Origin: Amycolatopsis sp. EV170708-02-1
GTDB lineage: Bacteria; Actinomycetota; Actinomycetes; Mycobacteriales; Pseudonocardiaceae
Direction of reading: 5' to 3'
Assembly: GCF_022479115.1 (NCBI RefSeq)
Contig: NZ_CP092497.1
Span: forward strand, 3,844,001 to 3,908,000
Length of the DNA stretch: 64,000 nucleotides
Below are positions 17,099 through 29,800 of the stretch, in pieces. The position numbers and the translations under genes were made by a program. Position 1 is the stretch's first letter. Every line of letters starts with the position of its first letter. A model generated the notes under the pieces. It had not been told where the DNA came from. It searched no databases and was given only the letters and a program-made list of their open reading frames with translations.

Positions 17099-18478
17099 AT
17101 GACGATCACTGGGGACAAGGCCAAGCCGAAGGGTGTGCTCTGGACACCTGAGCACCGCGTGACCACCATCGGGCTGCTGCTCATGGTCACGCTCATCGCG
17201 TTCGAAAGCATGGGCGTCGCCACCGCGATGCCGACGATGGTGGCCGACCTCGACGGTCTCGCGCTGTACGCCTGGCCGTTCACCACCTTCCTGGTCGCCA
17301 GCGTGGTCGCGACCGTCCTTTCCGGACGCCTCGGCGACCGCAAAGGCCCGGCTCCCGCGCTGCTCGCCGGCACCGCGCTGTTCGCCGCCGGGCTGCTGGT
17401 CGCGGGGCTCGCGCACGACATGCCGCTGCTCCTGCTCGGCAGGGCGTTGCAGGGCTTCGGTTCCGGTCTCCTGCTGGTCTCGGTGTCGCTGCTGATCGCG
17501 CTCACCTTCAGCGACCGGGAACGCCCGGTGATCTACGCCGCCAACGCCGCCGCGTGGGTGCTGCCCGCGGTGATCGGCCCGTCGGTCGCGGGGGTGGTGA
17601 CCGTGAGCGTCGGCTGGCGATGGGTGTTCCTGGGGCTGATCCCGCTGACCGGGATCGGGCTCGCCCTGCTGATCGTCGTCACGCGCAAGCTGCCCCGGCA
17701 CGCGCCCGCCGAATCCGCGCGGCGCGCCGGGGTCGTCCCCGCGGTGGTCGCCGCCCTCGGCGTCGCGGCGCTCACCTGGGCGGCTCAGCATCCGTCCCTC
17801 GCGGCGCTGGCCTACGGCGGCGCCGGCCTGATCGCCCTCGCGTACGCGCTTCGCAAACTCCTGCCCGCCGGGACGTTGTCGTCGCGGCCGGGGTTGCCCA
17901 CAGTGATCGCCTCACGCGCGTTGATCGCGGGCGCGTACGCCGGGATGGAGGCGTACCTGCCGCTCACGATGACCGAGGTCCACGGCTACAGCCCCGCGCT
18001 GGCCGGGCTGCCGCTGACGGTGACCGCGCTGGGCTGGTCGGCGGGGTCGATGCTGCAGGGCCGCATGCTCGACTGGTCGCGCGAGGCGTCGCTGAGGACG
18101 GGGTTCGCGCTGGTCGCGGCCGGTCTGGCGATCTTCGTCTTCGTCCCGCTGCCCTCGTTCCCCGGCTGGATGGCGTTCGTGGCGTCGGCGATCGGCGGCT
18201 CCGGGATGGGGATCGCGATGCCCGCGATCTCGGTGCTGCTGCTCCGGTACTCGCCGGAGGCGGAACGCGGGTTCAACACCTCGGCGCTGCAGCTCGGCGA
18301 CTGGGTCGGATCGGCCCTGACCATCGGTTTAGGCGGTGTCCTGCTCGCGTCGCTGGCTTCGGCGAAGGACCCTTCGGTGGCGATCGTGGTGCTTTCGGTG
18401 GTGCTGACCGGCATCGCGTTGCTGGGGGTGCGGGTGACCGGACGGTGGCCGTCGGATATGAGCGCCGCCACCCGCTGA
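17099..18478 (+). CDS. MFS transporter, drug-efflux (DHA) type
   Basis: 459 residues with about 12-14 hydrophobic segments. MFS motif A is GRLGDRKG after TM2, and the N-terminal [16 protein letters not shown] is typical of DHA2/Tet-like antiporters. Likely exports a toxic compound by proton antiport; substrate unknown. The ATG at 17099 was chosen because of the promoter position; a TTG at 17084 is the alternative. The MerR-like promoter suggests induction by its own substrate (inference). Confidence 0.87.
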   Translation: MTITGDKAKPKGVLWTPEHRVTTIGLLLMVTLIAFESMGVATAMPTMVADLDGLALYAWPFTTFLVASVVATVLSGRLGDRKGPAPALLAGTALFAAGLLVAGLAHDMPLLLLGRALQGFGSGLLLVSVSLLIALTFSDRERPVIYAANAAAWVLPAVIGPSVAGVVTVSVGWRWVFLGLIPLTGIGLALLIVVTRKLPRHAPAESARRAGVVPAVVAALGVAALTWAAQHPSLAALAYGGAGLIALAYALRKLLPAGTLSSRPGLPTVIASRALIAGAYAGMEAYLPLTMTEVHGYSPALAGLPLTVTALGWSAGSMLQGRMLDWSREASLRTGFALVAAGLAIFVFVPLPSFPGWMAFVASAIGGSGMGIAMPAISVLLLRYSPEAERGFNTSALQLGDWVGSALTIGLGGVLLASLASAKDPSVAIVVLSVVLTGIALLGVRVTGRWPSDMSAATR

Positions 18479-18527
18479 CCAGGGTGGGCTTGGTCACGCC
18501 CCGGAACGGGCTACCCTGAAGGATGCG

Positions 18528-19724
18528 ATGACCTATCTCGACCACGCGGCGACCACCCCGATGTTGCCCGAAGCCGTAGCGGCGATGTCCGAGGCGCTGT
18601 CCACAGTGGGCAACGCCTCCGCGCTGCATTCCTCGGGACGCCGGGCCCGCCGCCGGGTCGAAGAAGCCCGCGAGGTGATCGCGGAGGCGCTGGGTGCCCG
18701 GCCGTCCGAGGTGATCTTCACCGCCGGTGGCACGGAGAGCGACAATCTCGCGGTCAAGGGCATCTTCTGGGCCCGCAACGGCGAGAACGCCGAGCGCCGC
18801 CGGGTGTTGTGCAGCACCGTCGAGCACCACGCCGTCCTGGAGTCCGTCGAGTGGCTGGAGCAGCACGCGGGCGCCGAGATCGTCTGGGTCGAGGTCGACG
18901 AGGCCGGCCGGGTGACCCCGGAATCGCTGCGCACCGCCATCGGCGAAAGCCCCGAGACGGTCGCGCTGGTCACCGTGATGTGGGCGAACAACGAGGTCGG
19001 CACGGTCAACCCGATCGCCGCGCTCGCCGCCGTCTGCGCCGAGCACGAGATCCCGCTGCACACCGACGCCGTCCAGGCCGTCGGCGCGGTGCCGGTCGAC
19101 TTCGCCGAAAGCGGCGCCGCGGCGCTGACCCTCACCGCGCACAAGCTCGGCGGCCCGTACGGCGTCGGCGCGCTGCTGCTCGGGCGCGACACCGCGTGCG
19201 TGCCGGTGCTGCACGGTGGCGGCCAGGAGCGCAGCGTGCGTTCGGGCACGCTCGACGTTCCCGCGGTGATCGCGTTCGCGACGGCGGTGAAGGCCACGGT
19301 CGAGGGGCGCGAGGAGTACGCGAAACGCGTCGCCGAACTGCGCGACGACCTGATCGAGGCCGTCCGGCGCGAGGTGCCGGACGTGGTGCTCAACGGCGGC
19401 GAGGGCGAGCGCCTGCCGACGCACGCCCATTTCACCTTCCCCGGTTGCGCGGGTGACAGCCTGTTGATGCTCTTGGACGCCAAGGGCATCGAATGTTCCA
19501 CCGGATCGGCGTGCACGGCGGGTGTCGCGCAGCCGAGCCACGTGCTGCTGGCCATGGGTGCCGAACCCGCGGCCGCGCGCGGGTCGCTGCGGTTCTCGTT
19601 CGGGCATACCTCGGCACCGGAAGACGTTGAAGCGGTTTCGAGGGAGATCGCGGGCGTCGTCGACAGGGCGAGGCAGGCGGGACTCGCCGGAATGCGCAAG
19701 CAGACGCAGAAGCAAGAGGTGTGA
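18528..19724 (+). CDS. iscS: cysteine desulfurase (IscS/NifS family)
   Basis: 398 residues. PLP-binding lysine lies in [19 protein letters not shown], substrate-binding [11 protein letters not shown] upstream, and the persulfide cysteine in [19 protein letters not shown]. It supplies sulfur for tRNA thiolation and Fe-S clusters. It overlaps mnmA, matching the Rv3025c-Rv3024c pair, so it likely feeds MnmA directly. TACCCT at 18512-18517 is a possible -10; an ATG-CGA-TGA mini-ORF overlaps just before the start. Confidence 0.95.
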   Translation: MTYLDHAATTPMLPEAVAAMSEALSTVGNASALHSSGRRARRRVEEAREVIAEALGARPSEVIFTAGGTESDNLAVKGIFWARNGENAERRRVLCSTVEHHAVLESVEWLEQHAGAEIVWVEVDEAGRVTPESLRTAIGESPETVALVTVMWANNEVGTVNPIAALAAVCAEHEIPLHTDAVQAVGAVPVDFAESGAAALTLTAHKLGGPYGVGALLLGRDTACVPVLHGGGQERSVRSGTLDVPAVIAFATAVKATVEGREEYAKRVAELRDDLIEAVRREVPDVVLNGGEGERLPTHAHFTFPGCAGDSLLMLLDAKGIECSTGSACTAGVAQPSHVLLAMGAEPAAARGSLRFSFGHTSAPEDVEAVSREIAGVVDRARQAGLAGMRKQTQKQEV

Positions 19725-19729
19725 GGAAG

Positions 19730-20821
19730 ATGCGCGTACTGGCCGCGATGAGCGGGGGAGTGGACTCGGCGGTGGCCGCCGCGCGCGCCGTGGACGCCGG
19801 GCACGAGGTCGTCGGCGTGCACCTGGCGCTGTCGGCGAAGCCCGGCACGCTGCGCACCGGATCCCGCGGCTGCTGCACGATCGAGGACTCCGGCGACGCT
19901 CGGCGCGCGGCGGACATCCTCGGCATCCCGTTCTACATCTGGGACTTCGCCGAGCGTTTCACCGAAGAGGTCATCGAAACCTTCGTCGGCGAGTACGCCG
20001 CCGGCCGGACGCCGAACCCGTGCGTCACCTGCAACGAGAAGATCAAGTTCGAGGCGTTGCTGGACAAGGCGATGGCGCTCGGCTTCGACGCCGTCGCCAC
20101 CGGGCACTACGCCCGTCTGTCCCTTGTGGACGGTGTACCGGAGCTGCGGCGCAGCGTCGACACCGGCAAGGACCAGTCCTACGTGCTGGCTTCGCTCACC
20201 CCGGAACAGCTGCGGCATTCGCTGTTCCCGCTCGGTGATTCGTGGAAGACCGACGTCCGCGCCGAGGCCGCGAGCCGGGGCCTGTCGGTGGCGAAGAAGC
20301 CGGACAGTCACGACATCTGCTTCATCCCGGACGGCGACACGAAGAGCTTCCTGGAGAAGCGGCTCGGCCAGCGTCCCGGGCAGCTCGTCGACGCGGAGAC
20401 CGGCGCCGTGCTCGGTGAGCACACCGGTGTGCACGGCTTCACCGTCGGCCAGCGCAAGGGTCTCGGCATCGAGGCGCCGGCGCCGGACGGGCGGCCGCGC
20501 TACGTGCTGTCGCTGGAGCCGGTCTCGGGCACCGTGAAGGTCGGTTCCGCGCGGGATCTCGGCGTGAACGTGATCGAGGCGGATCGTCCGATCTGGCCCA
20601 GCGAGCGGCCGCTGGACGGCCCGACCGAATGTGTCGTCCAGGTGCGCGCGCACGGCGGGATCGTCGAGGCCGTCGCGGAGGTCTCGGGCGACTCGGTGAG
20701 CATCCAGCTTCGCGAGCCGCTGCGCGGGGTCGCGCCGGGGCAGGTCGTCGTGCTGTACCGCACCGACGCCGCCGAAGGCGACCTGGTGCTCGGCAGCGCG
20801 AAGATCTCCGGCACTCGCTGA
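19730..20821 (+). CDS. mnmA: tRNA-specific 2-thiouridylase
   Basis: 363 residues. The PP-loop is [14 protein letters not shown], the catalytic cysteine is in [12 protein letters not shown] and the second in [11 protein letters not shown]. It thiolates U34 of Lys/Glu/Gln tRNAs with sulfur from the adjacent desulfurase. The ATG at 19730 gives the family N-terminus [10 protein letters not shown], with AAGAGG 10 nt upstream; a GTG at 19721 overlapping the upstream stop is possible. Confidence 0.95.
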   Translation: MRVLAAMSGGVDSAVAAARAVDAGHEVVGVHLALSAKPGTLRTGSRGCCTIEDSGDARRAADILGIPFYIWDFAERFTEEVIETFVGEYAAGRTPNPCVTCNEKIKFEALLDKAMALGFDAVATGHYARLSLVDGVPELRRSVDTGKDQSYVLASLTPEQLRHSLFPLGDSWKTDVRAEAASRGLSVAKKPDSHDICFIPDGDTKSFLEKRLGQRPGQLVDAETGAVLGEHTGVHGFTVGQRKGLGIEAPAPDGRPRYVLSLEPVSGTVKVGSARDLGVNVIEADRPIWPSERPLDGPTECVVQVRAHGGIVEAVAEVSGDSVSIQLREPLRGVAPGQVVVLYRTDAAEGDLVLGSAKISGTR

Positions 20822-20824
20822 CCC

Positions 20825-20890
20825 CCGCATTTAGTCCTCTGGATGCGGTCCTTGCGCGTGCAAGTACCGCATTCAGAGGACGAAATGCGG
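20825..20890. repeat. intergenic palindrome, GCATTTAGTCCTCT family
   Basis: Left arm 20825-20849 and right arm 20866-20890 form a 25-bp stem with one A/G mismatch and one G-T pair; a further CTTGC/GCAAG stem caps it. It lies between convergent mnmA and the GNAT gene, so it may terminate both. Relatives lie at 28536-28597, 33329-33350 (left half) and 54299-54330. Confidence 0.8.
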
Positions 20891-20897
20891 CAGGGGG

Positions 20898-21341
20898 TTA
20901 GAACTTCAGCTTGAAGCCGGTGTGCGTCGCCTCGAAGCCGAGGCGTTCGTAGAACCGGTGCGCGTCCACGCGTTTCACGTCCGACGTCAGCTGCACGATG
21001 GCGCAGCCCCGCCGCCGCGATTCGTCGATGGCCCACGTCATCAGCTCGCCACCCAGGCCGGAGCCGCGATGGCTCGCCCGCACCCGGACGGCCTCGATCT
21101 GCCCGCGCAGCGCGCCTTTCCTCGCCAGGCCGGGAATGATCGACAACTGGAGCGTGCCGACGGCCTCCCCGCCGTCGTCGGCGACGATCAGCAGTTGCGC
21201 CGGGTCGGCGGCGATCTGCTCGAAGGCCTTCAGATACGGCGTGAGGTCATCGGCGGAGTCACGGGTGCTGCCGATCTGGTCGTCGGCGAGCATCCCGACG
21301 ATCGCCGCGACGTCTTCCCGGCGCGCTTGACGGATGATCAT
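20898..21341 (-). CDS. GNAT family N-acetyltransferase
   Basis: 147 residues: MIIRQARREDVAAIVGMLADD, then the acetyl-CoA-binding RVRASHRGSGLGGELMTWAIDESRRRG, and FYERLGFEATHTGFKLKF at the C-terminus. Substrate unknown. The ATG overlaps the stop of the upstream metallo-hydrolase gene by 4 bp, so the two are cotranslated. Confidence 0.88.
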   Translation of the reverse strand: MIIRQARREDVAAIVGMLADDQIGSTRDSADDLTPYLKAFEQIAADPAQLLIVADDGGEAVGTLQLSIIPGLARKGALRGQIEAVRVRASHRGSGLGGELMTWAIDESRRRGCAIVQLTSDVKRVDAHRFYERLGFEATHTGFKLKF

Positions 21342-22375
21342 GAGGCGTAGTGTCGCACCCCGTCGGTCTCGGCCGCGGTGAGTTTCCCTTGCGCCACCAG
21401 CAGATCCAGATGCGAGCCGGTCTCCAGGACGGCGAGCATCTGGTTGAACGGGTCCATGTCGGGCAGCTTGCGCTGTTTGCGCGTCCACCCCAGCCGCAGC
21501 GCGACCTCGTACGCCGTCGTGACGTCCGCGGTGATCTCGCCGCCCATGACTTCGAGCCGGTCCCGGTGGTGCTCCAGCAATTCGTCCACGCGGGCGTGGA
21601 CGCTGCCGGTGACGGGGCCGTGCGCGGGGAGCATGCGCCGGTCCGGCATCTCGCGGACCAGGCGCAGGGAGTCGAGGTAGTCGCTCAGCGGCAGTTCGGT
21701 GGGCACCGGCTGGAACCCGATGGACGGCGTGATGTGCGGCAGCACGTGGTCGCCGGAGAACACCAGCCCCGCCTCGTCGTCGACGAAGACGACGTGCCCG
21801 TCCGTGTGGCCCGGCGTGTGCACGACGTCGAATTCGCGGCCGGGCACGATCGCGCGTTTGCCGGGGACGAGCCACTCGTCGGGCTGCTCCCACAGATGCG
21901 CCTCGGTGTGCCGGACGCCGCCGAAGGCCCTGGCGAGCTCCTCGACGACGGGGTCCGCGCCACAACGCTGGAGCAGGCCGACCTGCGCTTCCATTGGGAA
22001 CCGGTCCGGATCGCCGGAGCGCACCAGCGACGGCTCTTCCCGCTTCCCGAGCCCGAGCTTGCCGCCGAACTCGCGCCGAAGCTCCACGGCGAGCGTGTAG
22101 TGATCGCGATGCACGTGGGTGATCAGGAACTCGTCGATGTCGCCGAGATCCGCTCCGAGCGCCTTCAACCCGCGCGAAAGCCGCTCGCGCGCCGACTCCA
22201 GCGCCCAGCCCGAGTCCACGAGGACCAGGCGGGTGCCGTCGGTGACGACGTACACGTTGACCGCGCGCAGCGCGTCCTGCGGCAGGGGCAGCGGGATCCG
22301 GTGGACCCCCGGTGAAACCGTGTAGACGCCTGGCTCGGCCCAGTCCCGTTCGCCGTCTTCCGGCAACGGCTCCAT
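21338..22375 (-). CDS. MBL-fold metallo-hydrolase
   Basis: 345 residues of the metallo-beta-lactamase superfamily. The metal motif is FLITHVHRDHYT (HxHxDH), with further ligands in HTPGHTDGHVVFVD, and a C-terminal helical extension (DELLEHHRDRLEVM) as in LACTB2/glyoxalase II-like hydrolases. The start at 22375 has GGAGG 5 nt upstream; the longer frame to 22537 runs through a palindrome and was rejected. Substrate unknown. Confidence 0.88.
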   Translation of the reverse strand: MEPLPEDGERDWAEPGVYTVSPGVHRIPLPLPQDALRAVNVYVVTDGTRLVLVDSGWALESARERLSRGLKALGADLGDIDEFLITHVHRDHYTLAVELRREFGGKLGLGKREEPSLVRSGDPDRFPMEAQVGLLQRCGADPVVEELARAFGGVRHTEAHLWEQPDEWLVPGKRAIVPGREFDVVHTPGHTDGHVVFVDDEAGLVFSGDHVLPHITPSIGFQPVPTELPLSDYLDSLRLVREMPDRRMLPAHGPVTGSVHARVDELLEHHRDRLEVMGGEITADVTTAYEVALRLGWTRKQRKLPDMDPFNQMLAVLETGSHLDLLVAQGKLTAAETDGVRHYAS

Positions 22376-22497
22376 GGTGACCTCCGTCCCGGACGCACTC
22401 CGGTGTGCCGCCCAGTCCCACCACTTTGTGCCGCCGGAAGCCGAGTGTCCACTTGAGCGGGGTGAGACCCCGGTCACTACCTCAGCGTGGTGCAGGG

Positions 22498-22545
22498 CCT
22501 CGTGAGTGGCAAGGACGGTTAGAACCGTCCTTGCCACTCACGAGG
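22498..22545. repeat. 46-bp-class perfect palindrome, GTGAGTGGCAAGG family
   Basis: A 23-bp perfect stem (22498-22520 with 22523-22545, 2-nt loop), core GTGAGTGGCAAGGACGGTT. It lies 8 bp past the stop of the minus-strand LURP-like gene, so could terminate it. A second copy at 49128-49173 differs by a compensatory C-G to T-A pair. Confidence 0.85.
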
Positions 22546-22552
22546 CGCGGCC

Positions 22553-23361
22553 TCAGCCCTTGTCGTCCTGCTTCAGCGCCGTGTCGATGGTCAGTGCCGA
22601 GGCGACCACCATCGACGCCAGCGGATCCCGCAGCGGCCGGTGGATCTCGACGACGTAGTTGTCGGCGGTGGTGAACGCGGCCTTCACGAAACCGCCCCAG
22701 GTCTTGGTGATCCGCGCGATCTCGACGTCGGCGTGGTCCTTGATGACGAAGTTCCACGCCCGCCAGTTTTCCGCGAAGATCCCGCCGACCTTCTGGCCGT
22801 TCACCACGAAACCCAGCCGGATCTTGCCGAAGACGTTCTCCTGCACGATCTCCCCGATGGGGGAGTCGTCGGCCTTCGTCACCAGGAACCGGGATTTGAA
22901 CACCTTCGCGGGCCGCGTCACCTTCAGCACGGTGCTGTGGTTCGCGTCGCGGATTTCGAAGCGGTGGGTCAGGAACTGGTCGTAGTTCGTGAGCAGCCGG
23001 ATGGCCTTCTTCAACGTGCTCTGCCCGACCTGGACGACGCCGCCGAGGCGGTTGCCGTTCTGGTCGAACACGCCGAACTCGTTCGACATCTCGATGAGTT
23101 TCGCGCGCTGGTTGACCACCAGGACGGGTTCGGAGAACAGTGTTCCGCCGCCGACCACCCCGGTGGCCCGGCCTTGGGTCCCCCTCGCCGCCTGCGCCCG
23201 GATCTTGTTCGGGTCGGCAGCGCCTTCGATGTCCAGCTCGATCATCTCGGCGTCGTGCGACGGCCGCGTGTTCGCGGTCCAGGCCTGCCCGTCCCACCAC
23301 CGGTACACCCGGGGTTCTGCTGGTCGGGATACCAGCCGGCGGGCTGTGGAGAGCTCGTCAT
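22553..23361 (-). pseudogene. DUF2510 + LURP-one/scramblase-like protein, apparent one-base frameshift
   Basis: The start ATG at 23361 gives MTSSPQPAGWYPDQQNPG, the first half of a DUF2510 motif. Its second half, VYRWWDGQAWTANTRP, lies in the next frame. One extra base in the C4G3 run at 23308-23314 would restore a 269-residue protein. The rest is intact: about 60-269 resembles the LURP-one-related/phospholipid scramblase beta-barrel (GGTLFSEPVLVVNQRAKLIEM, FEIRDANHSTVLKVTRP, GGIFAENWRAWNFVIKDH). The long intact remainder favours a sequence error or very recent mutation. TACGCT lies 8 nt before the start. Confidence 0.75.
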
Positions 23362-23482
23362 GGCAGGTCAGCGTAATGCGCTCGGTGCCGTCTCGGGCCC
23401 GTCGACGGCAATTGCGTCGAATGTCCGTGTCCTCGGCGTGCCCCGCCTCCCCGCACACTCGGACCAAGGGGAGAATCCGGGT

Positions 23483-24520
23483 GTGAACGAACGACCTTGG
23501 CCCCCTGGCGCGGCCACCGCGATCGGTTCCCTGCCCGGTACCGATCCGGTCGAGGCCGCTTCGATCGTGTTCGGCGAACTGCCCGAATTCCCCTGTATGC
23601 CGGAACTTCCCGCCCGCGGCGTCGGTGCCGACATGATCGGCCGGACGGCGGCGCTGCTGGTCGACCTCGCGGTCGAGGTGGTGCCGAGCGGCTACCGCGT
23701 CACCGCCCGTCCCGGGCACGACCACCGCCGGGCCCTCGACCTGATGAACTGGGACCTCGACGCCGTCCAGGAGGCGAGGGAAAAGGCGGGCGCCGCGCCG
23801 CCCGCCTTCAAGATCCAGGTCGCCGGGCCGTGGACGCTCGCGGCGAACGTCGAATTGCCGCGCGGGCACCGTGTCCTCACCGACAGGGGCGCGTTGCGTG
23901 ATTTCGCCGCTTCGCTGCTCGACGGACTGGCGGAGCACGTCGAGGAACTGAAGTCGCGCATCGGTGCGCCGGTGGTGCTCCAGTTCGACGAGCCGTCGCT
24001 GCCCGCGGTCCTCGCCGGTGACCTCCCGACGGCGTCCGGCTACGGCACCGTTCCCGCCGTGCCCGCGCCTGAGGCCCGCGAACTGCTGTCGACGGTGATC
24101 TCGGGGGCGGAGCGCATCACCGGTCAGCCGGTCGCGGTGCACTGCTGCGCCGAAAAGCCGCCGATCTCGTTGCTGCGCGCGGCGGGGGCGAAGGCGATCG
24201 CGTTCGATTTCGCCTTGCTGAAAGGCGCTTCGCCCGCGCTGCTCGACGAAATCGGCGAGACGCTGGACTCCGGAACGACGCTGATGCTCGGACTCGTCCC
24301 CACCACCGACCCCGGCGTGCCGGTGGAACTGCGTGACGTGGTCTCGCCCGTGCTCAAGCTCGTCGACCGGCTCGGTTTCCGCCGCGAGATCCTCGCGGAG
24401 CAGGTCGTGCCGACCTCGGCGTGCGGGCTCGCGGGTGCCACTCCCGAGTGGATGCGCCGCGCGCTCACGCTCAGCCGTGAGGCCGGCAAGGCTTTCACCG
24501 AACCGCCTGAAGGCTGGTGA
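23483..24520 (+). CDS. methionine synthase II (cobalamin-independent)-like protein
   Basis: 345 residues, half the size of MetE, corresponding to its C-terminal catalytic barrel. Conserved parts are TAIGSLPGTDP, VVLQFDEPSLPAV, the zinc-site VAVHCCAEKPPIS and VVPTSACGLAGATPEWM. Homologues such as Rv3015c sit beside ligA in actinobacteria; whether they make methionine or have another methyl-transfer role is not settled. GTG at 23483; GGGGAG at 23467-23472 may serve as RBS. Confidence 0.85.
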   Translation: MNERPWPPGAATAIGSLPGTDPVEAASIVFGELPEFPCMPELPARGVGADMIGRTAALLVDLAVEVVPSGYRVTARPGHDHRRALDLMNWDLDAVQEAREKAGAAPPAFKIQVAGPWTLAANVELPRGHRVLTDRGALRDFAASLLDGLAEHVEELKSRIGAPVVLQFDEPSLPAVLAGDLPTASGYGTVPAVPAPEARELLSTVISGAERITGQPVAVHCCAEKPPISLLRAAGAKAIAFDFALLKGASPALLDEIGETLDSGTTLMLGLVPTTDPGVPVELRDVVSPVLKLVDRLGFRREILAEQVVPTSACGLAGATPEWMRRALTLSREAGKAFTEPPEGW

Positions 24521-24542
24521 GCGGCGCGGTAGCGTGCCCGTC

Positions 24543-27865
<3,323 letters not shown>

Positions 27866-27868
27866 AGA

Positions 27869-27900
27869 CGATACACCAAGTTGGTGTATCGTTGGTGTAT
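27869..27900 (+). promoter_or_regulatory. vapBC operator and leaderless promoter
   Basis: CGATACACCAA (27869-27879) and TTGGTGTATCG (27881-27891) are perfect 11-bp arms around one G. A third half-site TTGGTGTAT follows at 27892-27900 and includes the first two bases of the vapB ATG (27899). The -10 TATCGT (27887-27892) lies 6 nt before the ATG. The arrangement fits autorepression by VapB or VapBC binding over promoter and start. Confidence 0.75.
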
Positions 27901-28120
27901 GAGCCGGACCAATATCGACATTGATGACGAGCTGGTCGCTGCCGTGATGCATCGCTATGGATTCAAGACCAAGAAGGACGCGGTGGATTTCGCGTTGCGG
28001 AAAGCGGCGCCGGTGATCACCACCGCCGACATCCTGGAGCTGGAAGGGATCGGTTGGGAAGCGGATCTGGACGAGCTACGCGATGACTCCGCGGATCGCA
28101 AGTGGCGCGATGCCTCCTGA
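27899..28120 (+). CDS. vapB: type II antitoxin, VapB family
   Basis: 73 residues. [19 protein letters not shown] then [15 protein letters not shown] is the ribbon-helix-helix DNA-binding domain of the VapB (Rv-type) antitoxins; the C-terminal [16 protein letters not shown] is the toxin-binding tail. Codon use and GC in the first 60 bp are lower than the neighbours, a sign of transfer. It overlaps the toxin gene. Confidence 0.88.
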   Translation: MSRTNIDIDDELVAAVMHRYGFKTKKDAVDFALRKAAPVITTADILELEGIGWEADLDELRDDSADRKWRDAS

Positions 28121-28532
28121 ACAACGCTGCCTGATCGACAGTTCGGTGTGGATCGACTTCCTTCGCAAACGCGCCACCCGGGCGAGGGATCTGGTCGTCG
28201 AGCTGGCCGCGCAGCCGAAGATGATCGTGACCTCCGAGCCGATCGTCATGGAACTGCTCGCGGGAGTGAGCGCCGAGGCGCTCCCGCGTCTCGAGAGGAC
28301 CCTCGCAGGCTTCGTGAACCTGGGCGTCGATCCCGCGATCGACTTCAGGAGCGCGGCAGAGATCTCCCGCGCCGTCCGTGCGGATGGGCACAGGGTCCGT
28401 TCCGCGATGGATTGCCTCATCGCGGCGGTGGCGGTACGGCACAAGGCGGTGCTGATCCACAAGGACGTCGACTATGTGCGCATCGCCGAGGTCGTCCCAG
28501 AGCTTCGGGCCGAGGCGATCTTCGACTCCTGA
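28110..28532 (+). CDS. vapC: type II toxin, VapC family PIN-domain ribonuclease
   Basis: 140 residues from the ATG at 28110, which overlaps vapB by 11 bp; an earlier ATG at 28083 would give 149. PIN acidic residues are present: Asp10 ([12 protein letters not shown]), Glu48 (IVMELLAG), Asp101 (SAMDCLIAA) and Asp119 (HKDVDYV). VapC toxins cleave tRNA or rRNA when freed of VapB. All key residues are intact, so the module is probably active. It is inserted between the ligA operon and the ACT gene, absent from the mycobacterial order. Confidence 0.88.
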   Translation: MPPEQRCLIDSSVWIDFLRKRATRARDLVVELAAQPKMIVTSEPIVMELLAGVSAEALPRLERTLAGFVNLGVDPAIDFRSAAEISRAVRADGHRVRSAMDCLIAAVAVRHKAVLIHKDVDYVRIAEVVPELRAEAIFDS

Positions 28533-28535
28533 GTG

Positions 28536-28597
28536 GCGTTTAGTCCTCTGAATGCGGTACTTGTACGCGCAACGACCGCATCCAGAGGACGAAACGC
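28536..28597. repeat. intergenic palindrome, GCRTTTAGTCCTCT family
   Basis: Left arm 28536-28558 (GCGTTTAGTCCTCTGAATGC...) pairs with 28575-28597. It matches the element at 20825-20890, but the outer GCATTT/AAATGC pair there is GCGTTT/AAACGC here: an A-T pair has become G-C on both arms. Lies between convergent vapC and the ACT-protein gene. Confidence 0.8.
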
Positions 28598-28602
28598 GAA
28601 GG

Positions 28603-29256
28603 TCAGCTGTCCAGCACGACGGCGACGATCCCCGCGAAGTGCGCCAACCGCGCCACCTCGGCGGCCCGGAAGTTCGGCCCGCCCGGCCGGGCGACCAGCA
28701 GCGCCTTTCCCGGCTTCCCCAGCGGCGTCGCCGCGAGTTCGGTCCCCAGTTCCTTCCACGTCTCCGGCACCCAGGCCTCCTCGGCGTCGAGGATGGTGGC
28801 GCGTTCCAGCGGCAGCCACGGCAGGTCGGTGATCGGCGTTTCGGGCGCGGCGTTGGACGACGCCAGCCGGATCGCGCCCGCCTCGGCGTGCTCGACGACG
28901 ACGGCCCAGCCCGCCCGGATGATCCGTGGCACACCTTCGGCGAGGATCTCCAGCCCCGTGGCGGGCTGGGCGGCGATCTCCTCGACCAGTTCGAGTTCAC
29001 GATGGGTGTCCAGCACGCCGGCGTACGGCCGGACGGCGTCGACCTCGACCCCGTCGACGCTTTCGGCGGCGGTGATCAGCGCGTCCGGCAGCCTGCCGGA
29101 GGGGATTTCGACGACGAGGTCGTCGATGGCGACACCGCCGCCCCGTTCGACCACGTCCACGCTCAGGATGTCGGCGCCGACGGTGCCGAGCGCGGTGGCG
29201 ACCGCGCCGAGGGTCCCCGGGGTGTCCGGTAATTGGACCCGGATCAGGAACGACAC
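28603..29256 (-). CDS. ACT domain protein (Rv3013-like)
   Basis: 217 residues. An N-terminal ACT domain (VQLPDTPGTLGAVATALGTVGADILSVDVVE) is followed by a second regulatory-like half ending RAAEVARLAHFAGIVAVVLDS. ACT domains bind amino acids; the protein has no enzyme part, so a sensing role is likely. The GTG at 29256 was chosen for GAGAGG 8 nt upstream and for agreement with the family length (218 in M. tuberculosis). It diverges from gatC. Confidence 0.85.
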   Translation of the reverse strand: MSFLIRVQLPDTPGTLGAVATALGTVGADILSVDVVERGGGVAIDDLVVEIPSGRLPDALITAAESVDGVEVDAVRPYAGVLDTHRELELVEEIAAQPATGLEILAEGVPRIIRAGWAVVVEHAEAGAIRLASSNAAPETPITDLPWLPLERATILDAEEAWVPETWKELGTELAATPLGKPGKALLVARPGGPNFRAAEVARLAHFAGIVAVVLDS

Positions 29257-29500
29257 ACGCGCCCCTCTCGCCTCAGGCGTCCCAGCCTCGCCGTGGAACG
29301 CGCTACGCCGGGCGCCGATTGTGACAGACCGGACGAGGTAATGGGGCACGACGTCCGGGGCGCGGGATAACGAACCAGGCACTCCTTACCCGACATGGGA
29401 GCGCAGGCCGCGGCATAACCCAGTCGAGTCCGCCGACGCCGCCACCATAGACTTGCAGCTTCCGACAGAACCCGCACAGCACACCCCGGGAGTCACCCGC

Positions 29501-29800
29501 GTGCCCAACATTTCCCGCGACGAGGTCGCACACCTCGCCAAGCTGGCCAGGCTTGCCGTCACCGAAGAGGAGCTGGACGTCTTCGCAGGCCAGCTCGACC
29601 AGATCCTGGACTCGGTGGCCAAGGTGAGCGAGGTCGCAGGCGAGGATGTCCCGCCCACGTCGCACGCCGTGCCGCTGACCAACGTGTTCCGTGAGGACAC
29701 GGTCCGACCGGGGCTGACCCAGCAGCAGGCGCTGGCCGGTGCGCCGGCCAGCGAAGAGGGTCGTTTCCGGGTGCCGCGGATTCTGGGAGAAGAACAGTGA
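29501..29800 (+). CDS. gatC: Asp/Glu-tRNA amidotransferase subunit C
   Basis: 99 residues: [39 protein letters not shown] is the GatC helical region, and the C-terminus [19 protein letters not shown] wraps GatA. The complex amidates Glu-tRNA(Gln) and Asp-tRNA(Asn). First gene of gatCAB; a TAGACT -10 at 29447-29452 lies about 50 nt upstream. Confidence 0.95.
   Translation: MPNISRDEVAHLAKLARLAVTEEELDVFAGQLDQILDSVAKVSEVAGEDVPPTSHAVPLTNVFREDTVRPGLTQQQALAGAPASEEGRFRVPRILGEEQ

Noticed and set aside
15707..17791. 694-residue minus-strand frame opposite the LuxR and MFS genes
   Set aside because: Spans two well-supported plus-strand genes and is rich in Arg/Gly/His without motifs.
22376..22537. N-terminal extension of the MBL-fold gene
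   Set aside because: It would be translated through the 22498-22545 palindrome; a good SD exists for the start at 22375 and the family begins there.
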